Source: an uncultured Collinsella sp. (GTDB lineage Bacteria > Actinomycetota > Coriobacteriia > Coriobacteriales > Coriobacteriaceae). From it: 42,698 nucleotides of DNA. The stretch lies in the NCBI GenBank assembly GCA_900757205.1, contig CAAENA010000073.1, positions 1 to 42,698 of the forward strand, read 5' to 3'. How positions within the stretch are numbered: position 1 is the stretch's first letter; every line of letters starts with the position of its first letter. Shown piece by piece: positions 14,354 through 23,851 of this stretch. Position numbers and translations under genes: made by a program. Under the pieces are notes generated by a model. That model was not told where the DNA came from. It ran no database searches and saw nothing but the letters and a program-made list of their open reading frames with translations.

Positions 14354-14742
14354 CGCACCAAACGAGGCAAAATGTACCTAATAAACGTTTTACCTGCGGT
14401 TTTTATTAAATCTCAAGCCGGCATGGCGCAAATGCCAACATCGCCTGGCAACACTCGCCGCCCAAGCTCAACTGTTCCTGCCCAAAATATCCAGCACCGT
14501 AAATCTAAGTGAGTAGACTTTTCGCGAGCTGCCGAGCACATTCAAAACAGCCACCTCCGTGACCTGCGGTTTTACTAAGGCAGATACGCTTTGTGCTCGG
14601 CCTGCGCCAAAAAAGTCTACTCACTTAGCCCGCAAGGCGTCCCGAGGGGACAATCCAGGTCAAAATAGCGTACAAACGCCACGCTACTTGCGGCGATTTG
14701 ATACCACAAGACAGCCAAAAACCTGCCAAAATAAACCTGTCC
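14354..14742. other. Convergent intergenic region with two repeat elements, no gene
   Basis: These 389 bp between the GntR gene (plus) and the acetyltransferase gene (minus) contain a 124-bp element with 18-bp terminal inverted repeats and most of a 35-bp palindromic repeat. I see no coding frame and no classical T-tailed terminator. Confidence 0.6.
14505..14628. repeat. MITE-like element with 18-bp perfect terminal inverted repeats
   Basis: Ends CTAAGTGAGTAGACTTTT (14505-14522) and its exact complement (14611-14628). A second collinear stem GCCGAGCACA/TGTGCTCGGC (14531-14540 with 14592-14601) lies inside, so the element can fold into a two-tier hairpin. No clear target-site duplication was seen at the ends. 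Confidence 0.7.
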
Positions 14743-14755
14743 CTAAATGGCAGGT
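14721..14755. repeat. 35-bp palindromic repeat, copy d, at the acetyltransferase stop codon
   Basis: One substitution from the copy at 6267-6301 and in the same orientation. As there, its TAG forms the stop codon of a leftward gene and the preceding codons CCT-GCC-ATT give the final residues P-A-I. Confidence 0.87.
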
Positions 14756-15333
14756 TTGGGGAGGTCGGGGAACCAGGTTGGTTTGGGTTGGTTGGGAACG
14801 CGCTCGGCTAGGACCAGCTCCATCCAGCACATGTCGTACCAGCGGCCGAACTTTTGCGCGCAGCGGTCGAAGGCGCCCACCAGGCGGTATCCCATGTGGG
14901 CATGGAAATCCTGGCTGTTGTGCGTCAGATACTCGTCGTCCTTATCGTGCGGCACGGCGATGAGCGCGCACATGCTGGTGATGCCCATCGCGACCAAGCA
15001 TTGCTTGAGCGCGTCGTGCAGCCTGCGGCCCAGCCCGCCGTGGCACACGTCGCGCGCCAGATAGATCGACGTCTCGACCGACCAGTCATAGGCCTCGCGG
15101 CTGTTAAGCGCGCTCACATAGGCATAGCCCACTGGGTGCCCGTCCAGCTCCATCACCAAATACGGGTAGCGCTTGAGCGTACGCTCGATGCGCCCGGCGA
15201 ACTCCTCAACGCTCGGCACCTCGTATTCGCAGGTTATCGCCGTCTCGCGTACATACGGCTCATAAATGGCAAGCAACGCCGCCGCATCATCGGGCGTCGC
15301 CAGGCGAATCGTCGGCTCGGACATCTCGGGCAT
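14743..15333 (-). CDS. GNAT-family N-acetyltransferase, phosphinothricin acetyltransferase-like
   Basis: Acetyl-CoA-dependent acyltransferase of 196 aa. The start of the fold is IRLATPDDAAALLAIYEPYV and EYEVPSVEEFAGRI, as in Pat/Bar-type enzymes; the acetyl-CoA loop is degenerate at about 115-125 (RDVCHGGLGRRLHDAL, compare RGxGxG/A), followed by ALIAVPHDKDDEYLTHN and HAHMGYRLVGAF. ATG 15333 follows GGGGAGGGG; an ATG three codons later is an alternative. The C-terminal tail after ELVLAERV is unusually Pro/Trp-rich and its last three residues and stop codon come from a 35-bp palindromic repeat. Natural substrate unknown, probably an amino-group compound or amino acid analogue. Confidence 0.87.
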   Translation of the reverse strand: MPEMSEPTIRLATPDDAAALLAIYEPYVRETAITCEYEVPSVEEFAGRIERTLKRYPYLVMELDGHPVGYAYVSALNSREAYDWSVETSIYLARDVCHGGLGRRLHDALKQCLVAMGITSMCALIAVPHDKDDEYLTHNSQDFHAHMGYRLVGAFDRCAQKFGRWYDMCWMELVLAERVPNQPKPTWFPDLPKPAI

Positions 15334-15351
15334 ACAACCCCTCCCCCACAA

Positions 15352-15393
15352 AAGCAAAGGCCGCCCTGCGCCAAACCCAGGCGTAGGGCGGCC
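15352..15393 (-). terminator. Rho-independent terminator of the threonine aldolase gene
   Basis: Minus-strand stem GGCCGCCCTACGCC/GGCGCAGGGCGGCC (15380-15393 with 15359-15372, one mismatch), 7-base loop, followed by TTTGCTTTTG. Confidence 0.85.
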
Positions 15394-15411
15394 CCTCGTC
15401 ATTACATCAAG

Positions 15412-16437
15412 CTACAGGACAGCCGCCAGCGCGTCGATGTCCTCCTGCGTCGTGGCCCAGCTGGTGCAAAAACGCACCACGGTGTGGGTCTCGTCGTACT
15501 TTTCCCAGTACTCGATCGAGGCGTGCTCGCGAATGCGGGCCATGTCCTCGTTGGGCAAAATCACAAACTGCTGGTTGGTGGGCGTCTCCAAGAAGAACTG
15601 GTAGCCGCGCTCGTGCAGCACGCGACGCAGCGCCTGCGCCGTCTCGATCGCCTGGCGACCAATCTCAAAATACAGGCCATCGGTAAAGAGCGCCTCAAAC
15701 TGCACGCCCGTCAGGCGGCCCTTGGCCAGCAGCGCGCCGTGTTGCTTAATGCGCGGAATGGGATGTGCCGGAGCGTGCATGCCGCAGAACACCACAGCCT
15801 CGCCGCAGAGCGCGCCGCACTTGGTGCCGCCGATGTAGAACACGTCGCACAGCTGCGCCAACTCGGGCAGGGTAATGTCGCACTCATCGGCCGCCAGCGC
15901 ATAGGCCAGGCGAGCACCGTCCACAAACAGCGGAATCTCGCGCTTCTGGCACACCGCGTAAATCGCCGTGAGCTCGGCCCTGGAGTACAGCGTGCCGTAC
16001 TCAGTCGATAGGCTCACGTACACGGCGCCCGGGAACACTGTGTGCTCGTAGCTCTCGTTTTCGTAGAACACCTGGATATAGTTCTCGAGGTCCTCGGCGT
16101 GCATCTTGCCCTCGTAGCCGGGGATGGTGAGCACCTTGTGGCCGCCAAACTCAATGGCGCCCGCCTCGTGGCAGGCGACGTGGCCGGTCTCGGCAGCAAC
16201 GACGCCCTCGTACGGCGCAAGCAGCATGTCGATCACCGTGGCGTTAGCCTGCGTGCCGCCCACCAGGAAAAACACGTCGGCGTCAGGCGCCTGACAGGCC
16301 TCGCGAATAAGTTGCTTGGCACGCTCGGTGTGCGCATCGGTACCGTAGCCGGGCTGCGGCTCCATGTTGGTATCGACGAGCGCCTGCAGCACTGCCGGAT
16401 GTGCACCGTGGGAATAGTCGTTGTTAAACGCGAGCAT
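15412..16437 (-). CDS. Low-specificity threonine aldolase family, PLP enzyme
   Basis: Pyridoxal-phosphate enzyme of 341 aa, fold type I, expected to cleave threonine or related beta-hydroxy amino acids to glycine and an aldehyde. Visible residues: His86 in AAETGHVACHEAGA (ring stacking), Asp173 and Arg176 in LFVDGARLAYA, and the Schiff-base Lys206 in YIGGTKCGALCGEA. Length is typical. ATG 16437 follows GAGAGGA with five bases between. It lies 45 bp downstream of the PAP2 gene and may be in one transcript with it and mfd, ending at the strong terminator at 15359-15393. Confidence 0.92.
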   Translation of the reverse strand: MLAFNNDYSHGAHPAVLQALVDTNMEPQPGYGTDAHTERAKQLIREACQAPDADVFFLVGGTQANATVIDMLLAPYEGVVAAETGHVACHEAGAIEFGGHKVLTIPGYEGKMHAEDLENYIQVFYENESYEHTVFPGAVYVSLSTEYGTLYSRAELTAIYAVCQKREIPLFVDGARLAYALAADECDITLPELAQLCDVFYIGGTKCGALCGEAVVFCGMHAPAHPIPRIKQHGALLAKGRLTGVQFEALFTDGLYFEIGRQAIETAQALRRVLHERGYQFFLETPTNQQFVILPNEDMARIREHASIEYWEKYDETHTVVRFCTSWATTQEDIDALAAVL

Positions 16438-16482
16438 GGCAATCCTCTCTTACCGGGTATCGGTCAGATGATTCAAACGGAG

Positions 16483-17346
16483 CTATTGTACGCCGCTGGG
16501 ATAGGCAATGTGCGCGGCAAGGCACTCAAGTGCCAGTACCAGGGCAAAACCGCAGCTCACGTCACTCAAAAAGTGCGCTCCGATCACGATGCGGCCAAAC
16601 GCGACGAGTGCCGCGACCACAGCCGCCGTCCAAAAGACCACGCGGCGGCGCGACGGTTTTTCCTTAAAGGCCGCCGCGGGAAGCCCGGCGAGCATAAGGC
16701 CGATCGCCGCGTGCGCCGTGTGCCCACTCGCAAACGACTTAAAGCCGTCCTTGATTACACCGGCGGCGATATAAGTCCACTTGTCGGGGTTGCCGATCAC
16801 CCACCACGGCTGAAACTCGAGCCCCTGCGTCACCTCGATCACGCGCATGCGCGGACGCGACCACAGCGGTTTGACGATCACGTTGAGGATGATGGCCTGA
16901 ACGACCCACACGGCAAGCACCATCAACGCCCAGCGCGTGAGCTCATCGGGCTCGGTCGTGCGCGTGAGGCGATAGACGATAAGGTTGGCGACGATGGCCA
17001 GCACAAACGTTAGCACCAACTGAGCCGCGATGAGTTTGCCGCCAACCCTCAGGGACGAAACGATCTCGTAGCCGGTCAGGCCAACGTTGACGAGGATGCC
17101 GAGCACGGCGAGCCATTTGCTCCCCCTGGAGTTGGGACGCACCGCGCGCACGAGCATAACGCCCGCGATGCTCGCCGTCAGCTCGAACGGCAGCTCGCCG
17201 GCGGCCTCGATAAAGCGACCGTACATGCTGCCGATATTGAACAGCGCGCTCGAGATCTGATAATCGAAGAAACTGCCCACGCCCAGACAAAGACACAGGA
17301 CAACCGCGATAATGGCGGCATCTTTCTTATAGATGTATCCGAACAT
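16483..17346 (-). CDS. PAP2-family membrane phosphatase
   Basis: Integral membrane protein of 287 aa with five to seven hydrophobic helices and the three phosphatase motifs of the PAP2 superfamily: KPLWSRPRMR (about 160-169), FASGHTAHA (about 199-207) and GRIVIGAHFLSD (about 250-261), giving the catalytic His pair and Asp. Likely substrates are lipid phosphates such as undecaprenyl pyrophosphate or phosphatidate at the membrane surface; the sequence does not decide. ATG 17346 follows AAAGGAAAGC. It lies between mfd (56 bp upstream) and the threonine aldolase gene (45 bp downstream). Confidence 0.9.
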   Translation of the reverse strand: MFGYIYKKDAAIIAVVLCLCLGVGSFFDYQISSALFNIGSMYGRFIEAAGELPFELTASIAGVMLVRAVRPNSRGSKWLAVLGILVNVGLTGYEIVSSLRVGGKLIAAQLVLTFVLAIVANLIVYRLTRTTEPDELTRWALMVLAVWVVQAIILNVIVKPLWSRPRMRVIEVTQGLEFQPWWVIGNPDKWTYIAAGVIKDGFKSFASGHTAHAAIGLMLAGLPAAAFKEKPSRRRVVFWTAAVVAALVAFGRIVIGAHFLSDVSCGFALVLALECLAAHIAYPSGVQ

Positions 17347-17402
17347 GCTTTCCTTTCGATGGAGCCAGAGTGCCCAAATGGGGTGTTTGCAGCGTCGACC
17401 CG

Positions 17403-20400
17403 TTAATCATCGTCGGACGCTCCCAGCTGCTGCAGCAGCATGAGCGCCGCGGCCACGGGGCCGGTGCCGTCGTTGGCATCGAGGCCGCGACCCAGGCCGC
17501 TGCCCGCGCCGGCGCCCGCCTTGTAGGGCACCGACAGCTTGCGGCTCTTGGGGAAGTTCACCGCGCCATAGCGATTCTTGAACTCAAAGGCTACCTTCTT
17601 GGGAACGTCAACCCCCAGGAAGGTAATGCGCCCACCGCTGAGCGTGACGCTCTCGAGCCCCAGGCGCTCGCCGCGAATGCGGATGCGCGCGCGGTTGAAC
17701 AGGTTGATTCCCGCCAGCGGCAGCTCACCATGCGCGGCCTCGGTCTCCTCCTGCACCTCGTCGACACTCTCCAGGTCCTCAGCCGCCGCGAGCTTGCGGT
17801 ACACGAGCACGCGCTGGTCCACCGCCGGCATGTACTCCTCGGACAAGAAGTAGTCGGCCGGCAGGTTGATGCCCACGCTCGCCGCCCCCACGCCGGCATC
17901 GTCATCGCCGCGCGCCTCGGCCACGGCCTGGCCCAACATCTGCGTAAACAGGTCAAAGCCCACGCTCGACAGGTTGCCGTGCTGCTCAGCGCCCATCAGC
18001 GAACCGGCGCCGCGAATCTCCAGGTCGCGCATGGCGATACGCATGCCGCTGCCCAGGTCCTGGAACTCGGAAAGTGCAGTCAGGCGCGCCGTGGCCTCCT
18101 CGGTGAGAGGCAGCTCGCCCGGGAACATAAAGTACGCGTAGGCCTGCGTGACAGAACGGCCCACACGGCCCTTGAGCTGGTAAAGCTGTGCCAGACCCAG
18201 GCGCTGCGAGTCCTCGATGATGAGCGTGTTGGCGGTCGCGTTGTCGATACCGCTCTCCACGATGGTCGTGGCGATGAGCACGTCGATCTTTTTGGTCGCG
18301 AACTCGATCATCACGTCCTCGACCTCGCGCGGGCTCATCTTGCCGTGCGCCACGCCCACGCGCGCCTCGGGCGCGGCCTCGTGCACGCGCGCCACGGCGT
18401 CGTCGATGGTCTTGACGCGGTTGGACACGTAGTACACCTGGCCGCCGCGACCCACCTCTAGGCGAATCGCCGCGCTCACCACGTCGGAATCGTACTCTCC
18501 CACGTGCACGATCACGGGGCGGCGCCCGGTCGGCGGCGTGGTGATCAGGCTCATGTCGCGCACGCCGCTCGTGGCCATCTGCATGGTTCGCGGAATCGGC
18601 GTTGCCGAAAGCGTGAGCACGTCAATCTGCTCGCGCAGGTTCTTGAGCTGCTCCTTGTGCTGCACGCCAAAGCGCTGCTCCTCGTCGATGATCACCAGGC
18701 CCAGGTTCTTGGGATTCACATCGGCCGAAAGCAAACGATGCGTGCCGATAAGCACGTCGATCGCGCCCTCGGCAAACGCCTTGAGCGCGCGCTTTTGCTG
18801 CGCCGGGGTACGGAAGCGGCTGAGCACCTCGACCTCCAGGCCAAACGGGGCAAAGCGCTCAAAGAATGTCTCGTAGTGCTGCTGGGCCAGAATGGTCGTG
18901 GGGCAGAGCACCATGACCTGGCGGCCGGAGTCCACGCACTTAAACGCCGCGCGTAGAGCGACCTCGGTCTTGCCAAAGCCCACGTCGCCGCACAGCAGGC
19001 GGTCCATGGGCTTGGGCGCCTCCATGTCGGCCTTAATGTCGGCGATAGCCTCCAGCTGGTCGCGCGTCTCGTCGTAGGGGAAGCTCTGCTCCATCTCAAT
19101 CTGCTCGGGCGTGTCGGGCGGGCAGGCGATACCGGTAATCGAAGAGCGGCGCGTATACAGATCGACCAGGTCAAACGCCAGCTTTTTGGCGTTCTTGCGC
19201 GCCTTGTTGGTGGCACGCGTCCAGTCGGCGGTGTTGAGCCTGGTCAGGCGCGGCTTGTCGCCGTCGGGGCCAACATAGCGCGTGATGCGGTCGACCTGCT
19301 CGAGCGGCACGTAGAGCTTGTCGCCGTCGGCATATTCCAGCAAAAAGTAATCGCGCTCCTTGCCGCCCACTTCCTGGCGCGCGATCTCGCTAAAGAGCGC
19401 GATGCCGTGGGTAGCGTGCACCACGTAGTCTCCCGGCTTAAACGGGAAGGTGATCTGCGTAATGTCCACCTTGCGGCGGCTGCGCGCGCGGTTGGCATCC
19501 ATGCGGGCGTTGAGGTCGGCGATCGAGAACACGGCCAGGTTGGCATCGGGCACCACCACGCCCTGCGGCAGGACAGCGTCCACAAAGGTCACGCGCCCGC
19601 GCGAGATGGTGGGCACGGCGGCGCCGGCGGCAGCCTGGGCGGCACCCGCCTCGAGCGAGCGGGCGTTGAGCGCGTCGGCCTTACGCTCGCGAATGGAAGC
19701 ATGGGCCTCCTGGCGTGCGGCACGATCGGCAGAGTCCGCCGTTGCCACGCGTACGCGCTCGCCAATGACGCCGGCGTTTTCAGGCGCTGCCGTCAGCGAC
19801 TCCTCAAAGGTAATGCCCTCATCGCCAAAGGTGAGCTCCATCGACTCGCGCGCACCGCGGTCGGGAATGGCAAACACGCAGGCGTAGCGCTTGCCCACGA
19901 CCTCCTGGATGCGCGTCATAAAACGGTTGTCCGAGCCTGCGATGGCAGGCTGCTCAATCTTGAGCTCGGCCGTCACCGCACCGCCGGCACGGATGAGGCT
20001 CACGTAGTTCAGGCGCTGCTGGGCACCAAAATCGAGCTGTTGGGCGCGCACGTACAAGCCGTCCAAGCGGTCAATCCCCGCCTCGCCGGCACGGGCCTCG
20101 ATATCCTCGTAGGCGCGCAGGCAGTCGTCGAACAGCGAGCGCGGCTCGGACAAAACCACGAGCGCCTTGCCGCCCACGTGCGCCAGCGGGCTTACGGTCT
20201 GGCCGTACATCACCGGCAAAAAGCGGTCGAGCTCGGGCGTGACAATGCGTGCGTCCACCATCTCGAGCAGCGCCGCCAGCTTGCTGTCGTCCTGACTGGC
20301 GCGGTAGAGCGCCACGTGCATGTTGTGGACGGCATCGTCGGTAAGCGCCAGCTCACGGCAGGGGAAGATCTCGATACTGTCCTCGTTGCCGATGGTCTGC

Positions 20401-21035
20401 CCCGTTGAGCTCACCATGCGGCGGATGCGGTCAATCTCGTCGCCAAAGAACTCGATGCGCACGGGCGCCTTTTCCTGCGCGGGAAACACCTCGACGGTGT
20501 CGCCGTGCACGCGGAACAGGCCGGGCGCGTCGGCGGCGCCGGCATTGGTGTAGCCCATGCCCACCAGGCGCTGCGGCACCTCGTCAAAAGGAATCTCCTC
20601 GCCCACCGCAAAAGTGGTGGACTCCCAATAGCGGCTCTCGACCGGCGGCACGCAACGCAGTAGCGCGCGGGCCGAGGCGACCATGATGCAGTTATCGCCG
20701 CGCACGATACGCCCTAAAGCCTCGCAGCGTTGGGCCACCTCGGCGTCGTCGGGCGCCTGCTCACGCCATGGATAGTCTTTGCGCTCGGGAAAGCGGCACA
20801 CATGCGCCAGACCCACATAGGCGGCCAGGCTGCGCGCGGCGCGATCGGCCGCGTCCTCGCCGCTCACGATGTAGACCGTGGGACGCGGACGGCGCGCAAA
20901 CTGAGCTGCCGCCATGAGCGTGCGGCCCGACTGCGACACGGCCAGCGTCACGTCCTCGCCGGCATCGAGTCCGGCCTCGACGGTCTGCAGCGCCTCGGCA
21001 GTGTAGAGCTGCGCGGCTATACGGTGAATGAGCAT
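17403..21035 (-). CDS. mfd: Transcription-repair coupling factor Mfd
   Basis: ATP-driven DNA translocase of 1210 aa that removes stalled RNA polymerase and recruits UvrA. Domain order matches the family: UvrB-like N-terminal part (to about 350), RNA-polymerase-interacting CarD-like domain (around 520-590; FPFKPGDYVVHATHGIALF), RecG-like helicase with Walker A CGDVGFGKTEVALRAAFK (near 680), the box IIDEEQRFGVQHKEQLK (near 780) and SATPIPRTMQMA, then motif VI in QLKGRVGRS, and a C-terminal TRCF domain. ATG 21035 is six bases after GGAGG. Its end shares an 18-nt sequence with the 3' flank of the GntR gene at 4249. Confidence 0.97.
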   Translation of the reverse strand: MLIHRIAAQLYTAEALQTVEAGLDAGEDVTLAVSQSGRTLMAAAQFARRPRPTVYIVSGEDAADRAARSLAAYVGLAHVCRFPERKDYPWREQAPDDAEVAQRCEALGRIVRGDNCIMVASARALLRCVPPVESRYWESTTFAVGEEIPFDEVPQRLVGMGYTNAGAADAPGLFRVHGDTVEVFPAQEKAPVRIEFFGDEIDRIRRMVSSTGQTIGNEDSIEIFPCRELALTDDAVHNMHVALYRASQDDSKLAALLEMVDARIVTPELDRFLPVMYGQTVSPLAHVGGKALVVLSEPRSLFDDCLRAYEDIEARAGEAGIDRLDGLYVRAQQLDFGAQQRLNYVSLIRAGGAVTAELKIEQPAIAGSDNRFMTRIQEVVGKRYACVFAIPDRGARESMELTFGDEGITFEESLTAAPENAGVIGERVRVATADSADRAARQEAHASIRERKADALNARSLEAGAAQAAAGAAVPTISRGRVTFVDAVLPQGVVVPDANLAVFSIADLNARMDANRARSRRKVDITQITFPFKPGDYVVHATHGIALFSEIARQEVGGKERDYFLLEYADGDKLYVPLEQVDRITRYVGPDGDKPRLTRLNTADWTRATNKARKNAKKLAFDLVDLYTRRSSITGIACPPDTPEQIEMEQSFPYDETRDQLEAIADIKADMEAPKPMDRLLCGDVGFGKTEVALRAAFKCVDSGRQVMVLCPTTILAQQHYETFFERFAPFGLEVEVLSRFRTPAQQKRALKAFAEGAIDVLIGTHRLLSADVNPKNLGLVIIDEEQRFGVQHKEQLKNLREQIDVLTLSATPIPRTMQMATSGVRDMSLITTPPTGRRPVIVHVGEYDSDVVSAAIRLEVGRGGQVYYVSNRVKTIDDAVARVHEAAPEARVGVAHGKMSPREVEDVMIEFATKKIDVLIATTIVESGIDNATANTLIIEDSQRLGLAQLYQLKGRVGRSVTQAYAYFMFPGELPLTEEATARLTALSEFQDLGSGMRIAMRDLEIRGAGSLMGAEQHGNLSSVGFDLFTQMLGQAVAEARGDDDAGVGAASVGINLPADYFLSEEYMPAVDQRVLVYRKLAAAEDLESVDEVQEETEAAHGELPLAGINLFNRARIRIRGERLGLESVTLSGGRITFLGVDVPKKVAFEFKNRYGAVNFPKSRKLSVPYKAGAGAGSGLGRGLDANDGTGPVAAALMLLQQLGASDDD

Positions 21036-21060
21036 GCTGTTCCTCCGGCATCGCAACGCC

Positions 21061-21088
21061 AAAAGCCCGCCGGGGCAAGCTCGGCGGG
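21061..21088 (-). terminator. Rho-independent terminator of nth
   Basis: Minus-strand stem CCCGCCG/CGGCGGG (21082-21088 with 21066-21072) with a 9-base loop, followed by CTTTTGG. It separates nth from mfd. Confidence 0.7.
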
Positions 21089-21192
21089 TCGTACGTCAAA
21101 TACATTGTCTGTCATGGTAGCGCATGGAGAGGACTCCGGCTCAAGGGCAAACCCAGCCCCGCAAAAAACGCCAGACGAAGATGCGTTCCGCC

Positions 21193-21858
21193 CTACCCCG
21201 CCACGCGCACGCTGGGGCACAAATCTGCCAGCGGACACTCGTCACACTTGGGTTTGCGGGCGTCGCAGATCTCGCGACCAAAGGTGATCCACTGATGGTT
21301 GACCGACTCCCAATACTCGTGCGGCAAAATCTTGAGCAGATCCTGCTCGGTCTTGAGCGGTTCCTTGGCATGCGTCTTGGGACTCAGCATCAGGCGGTGC
21401 GCAATGCGGTTGACGTGCGTATCCACCGCGATGCCTTCCACGATGCCGTACCCCACGTTGAGCACGATGTTCGCCGTCTTGCGTCCCACGCCCGGCAGCT
21501 TCACGAGTTCCTTCATGTCGGCCGGCACCTCGCCGTCATAGTCGGTGACGATCATCTGCGCGGCCTCGACGGCATGCTTGGCTTTGCTCTTGTAGAAGCC
21601 GAGCGACTTGATGGTGTCCGCCACGTCAGCTACGCTCGCCCCGGCCATGGTCTCGGGCGTGGGCCACTGGGCAAACAGCCGCGGCGTCACTTTGTTGACC
21701 TGCGCATCGGTCGTTTGTGCCGAAAGCAGCACCGCGATCAGCAGGCGGAAGGGATTCTCGTGGTCCAAAAAGCACTCGACCGGGCCATAGCGACGGTTGA
21801 GGCGCTCACACACCTCGATGGCGCGCTCGCGCTTGGCGGCATTGGTCTCGCGTGGCAT
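21193..21858 (-). CDS. nth: Endonuclease III
   Basis: Bifunctional DNA glycosylase/AP lyase for oxidised pyrimidines, 221 aa. The helix-hairpin-helix LPGVGRKTA (121-129) includes catalytic Lys127, and Asp146 lies in AVDTHVNRIAHRL. The [4Fe-4S] motif is complete: Cys198, Cys205, Cys208, Cys214 (C-x6-C-x2-C-x5-C). I chose ATG 21858, five bases after GAGGAG; an in-frame start at 21882 is less well placed. It lies 63 bp after an ABC exporter gene and before mfd. Its intact cluster contrasts with the MutY-like protein at 27501-28406. Confidence 0.95.
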   Translation of the reverse strand: MPRETNAAKRERAIEVCERLNRRYGPVECFLDHENPFRLLIAVLLSAQTTDAQVNKVTPRLFAQWPTPETMAGASVADVADTIKSLGFYKSKAKHAVEAAQMIVTDYDGEVPADMKELVKLPGVGRKTANIVLNVGYGIVEGIAVDTHVNRIAHRLMLSPKTHAKEPLKTEQDLLKILPHEYWESVNHQWITFGREICDARKPKCDECPLADLCPSVRVAG

Positions 21859-21921
21859 AACGACTCCTCGGCTCAACGGCACAATAAACTTATGGGCACA
21901 ATTGTCCCACGTCCGAGACGC

Positions 21922-23724
<1,803 letters not shown>

Positions 23725-23799
23725 GGGCTTCCTTTCGCGTCTGATAGGGCGAAACGCCATTGTTGCACATTGGAGCACGCTTCAGACAAGTGCGATACG

Positions 23800-23840
23800 A
23801 AAAGCGGTGGGGCACCCGCGTTTGCGCCGATGCCTCACCG
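23800..23840 (-). terminator. Rho-independent terminator of the rmuC-like gene
   Basis: Minus-strand stem CGGTGAGGCA/TGCCCCACCG (23831-23840 with 23805-23814, one mismatch) with a 16-base loop, followed by CTTTTCG. Confidence 0.65.
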
Positions 23841-23851
23841 TCTTGTTGCAA

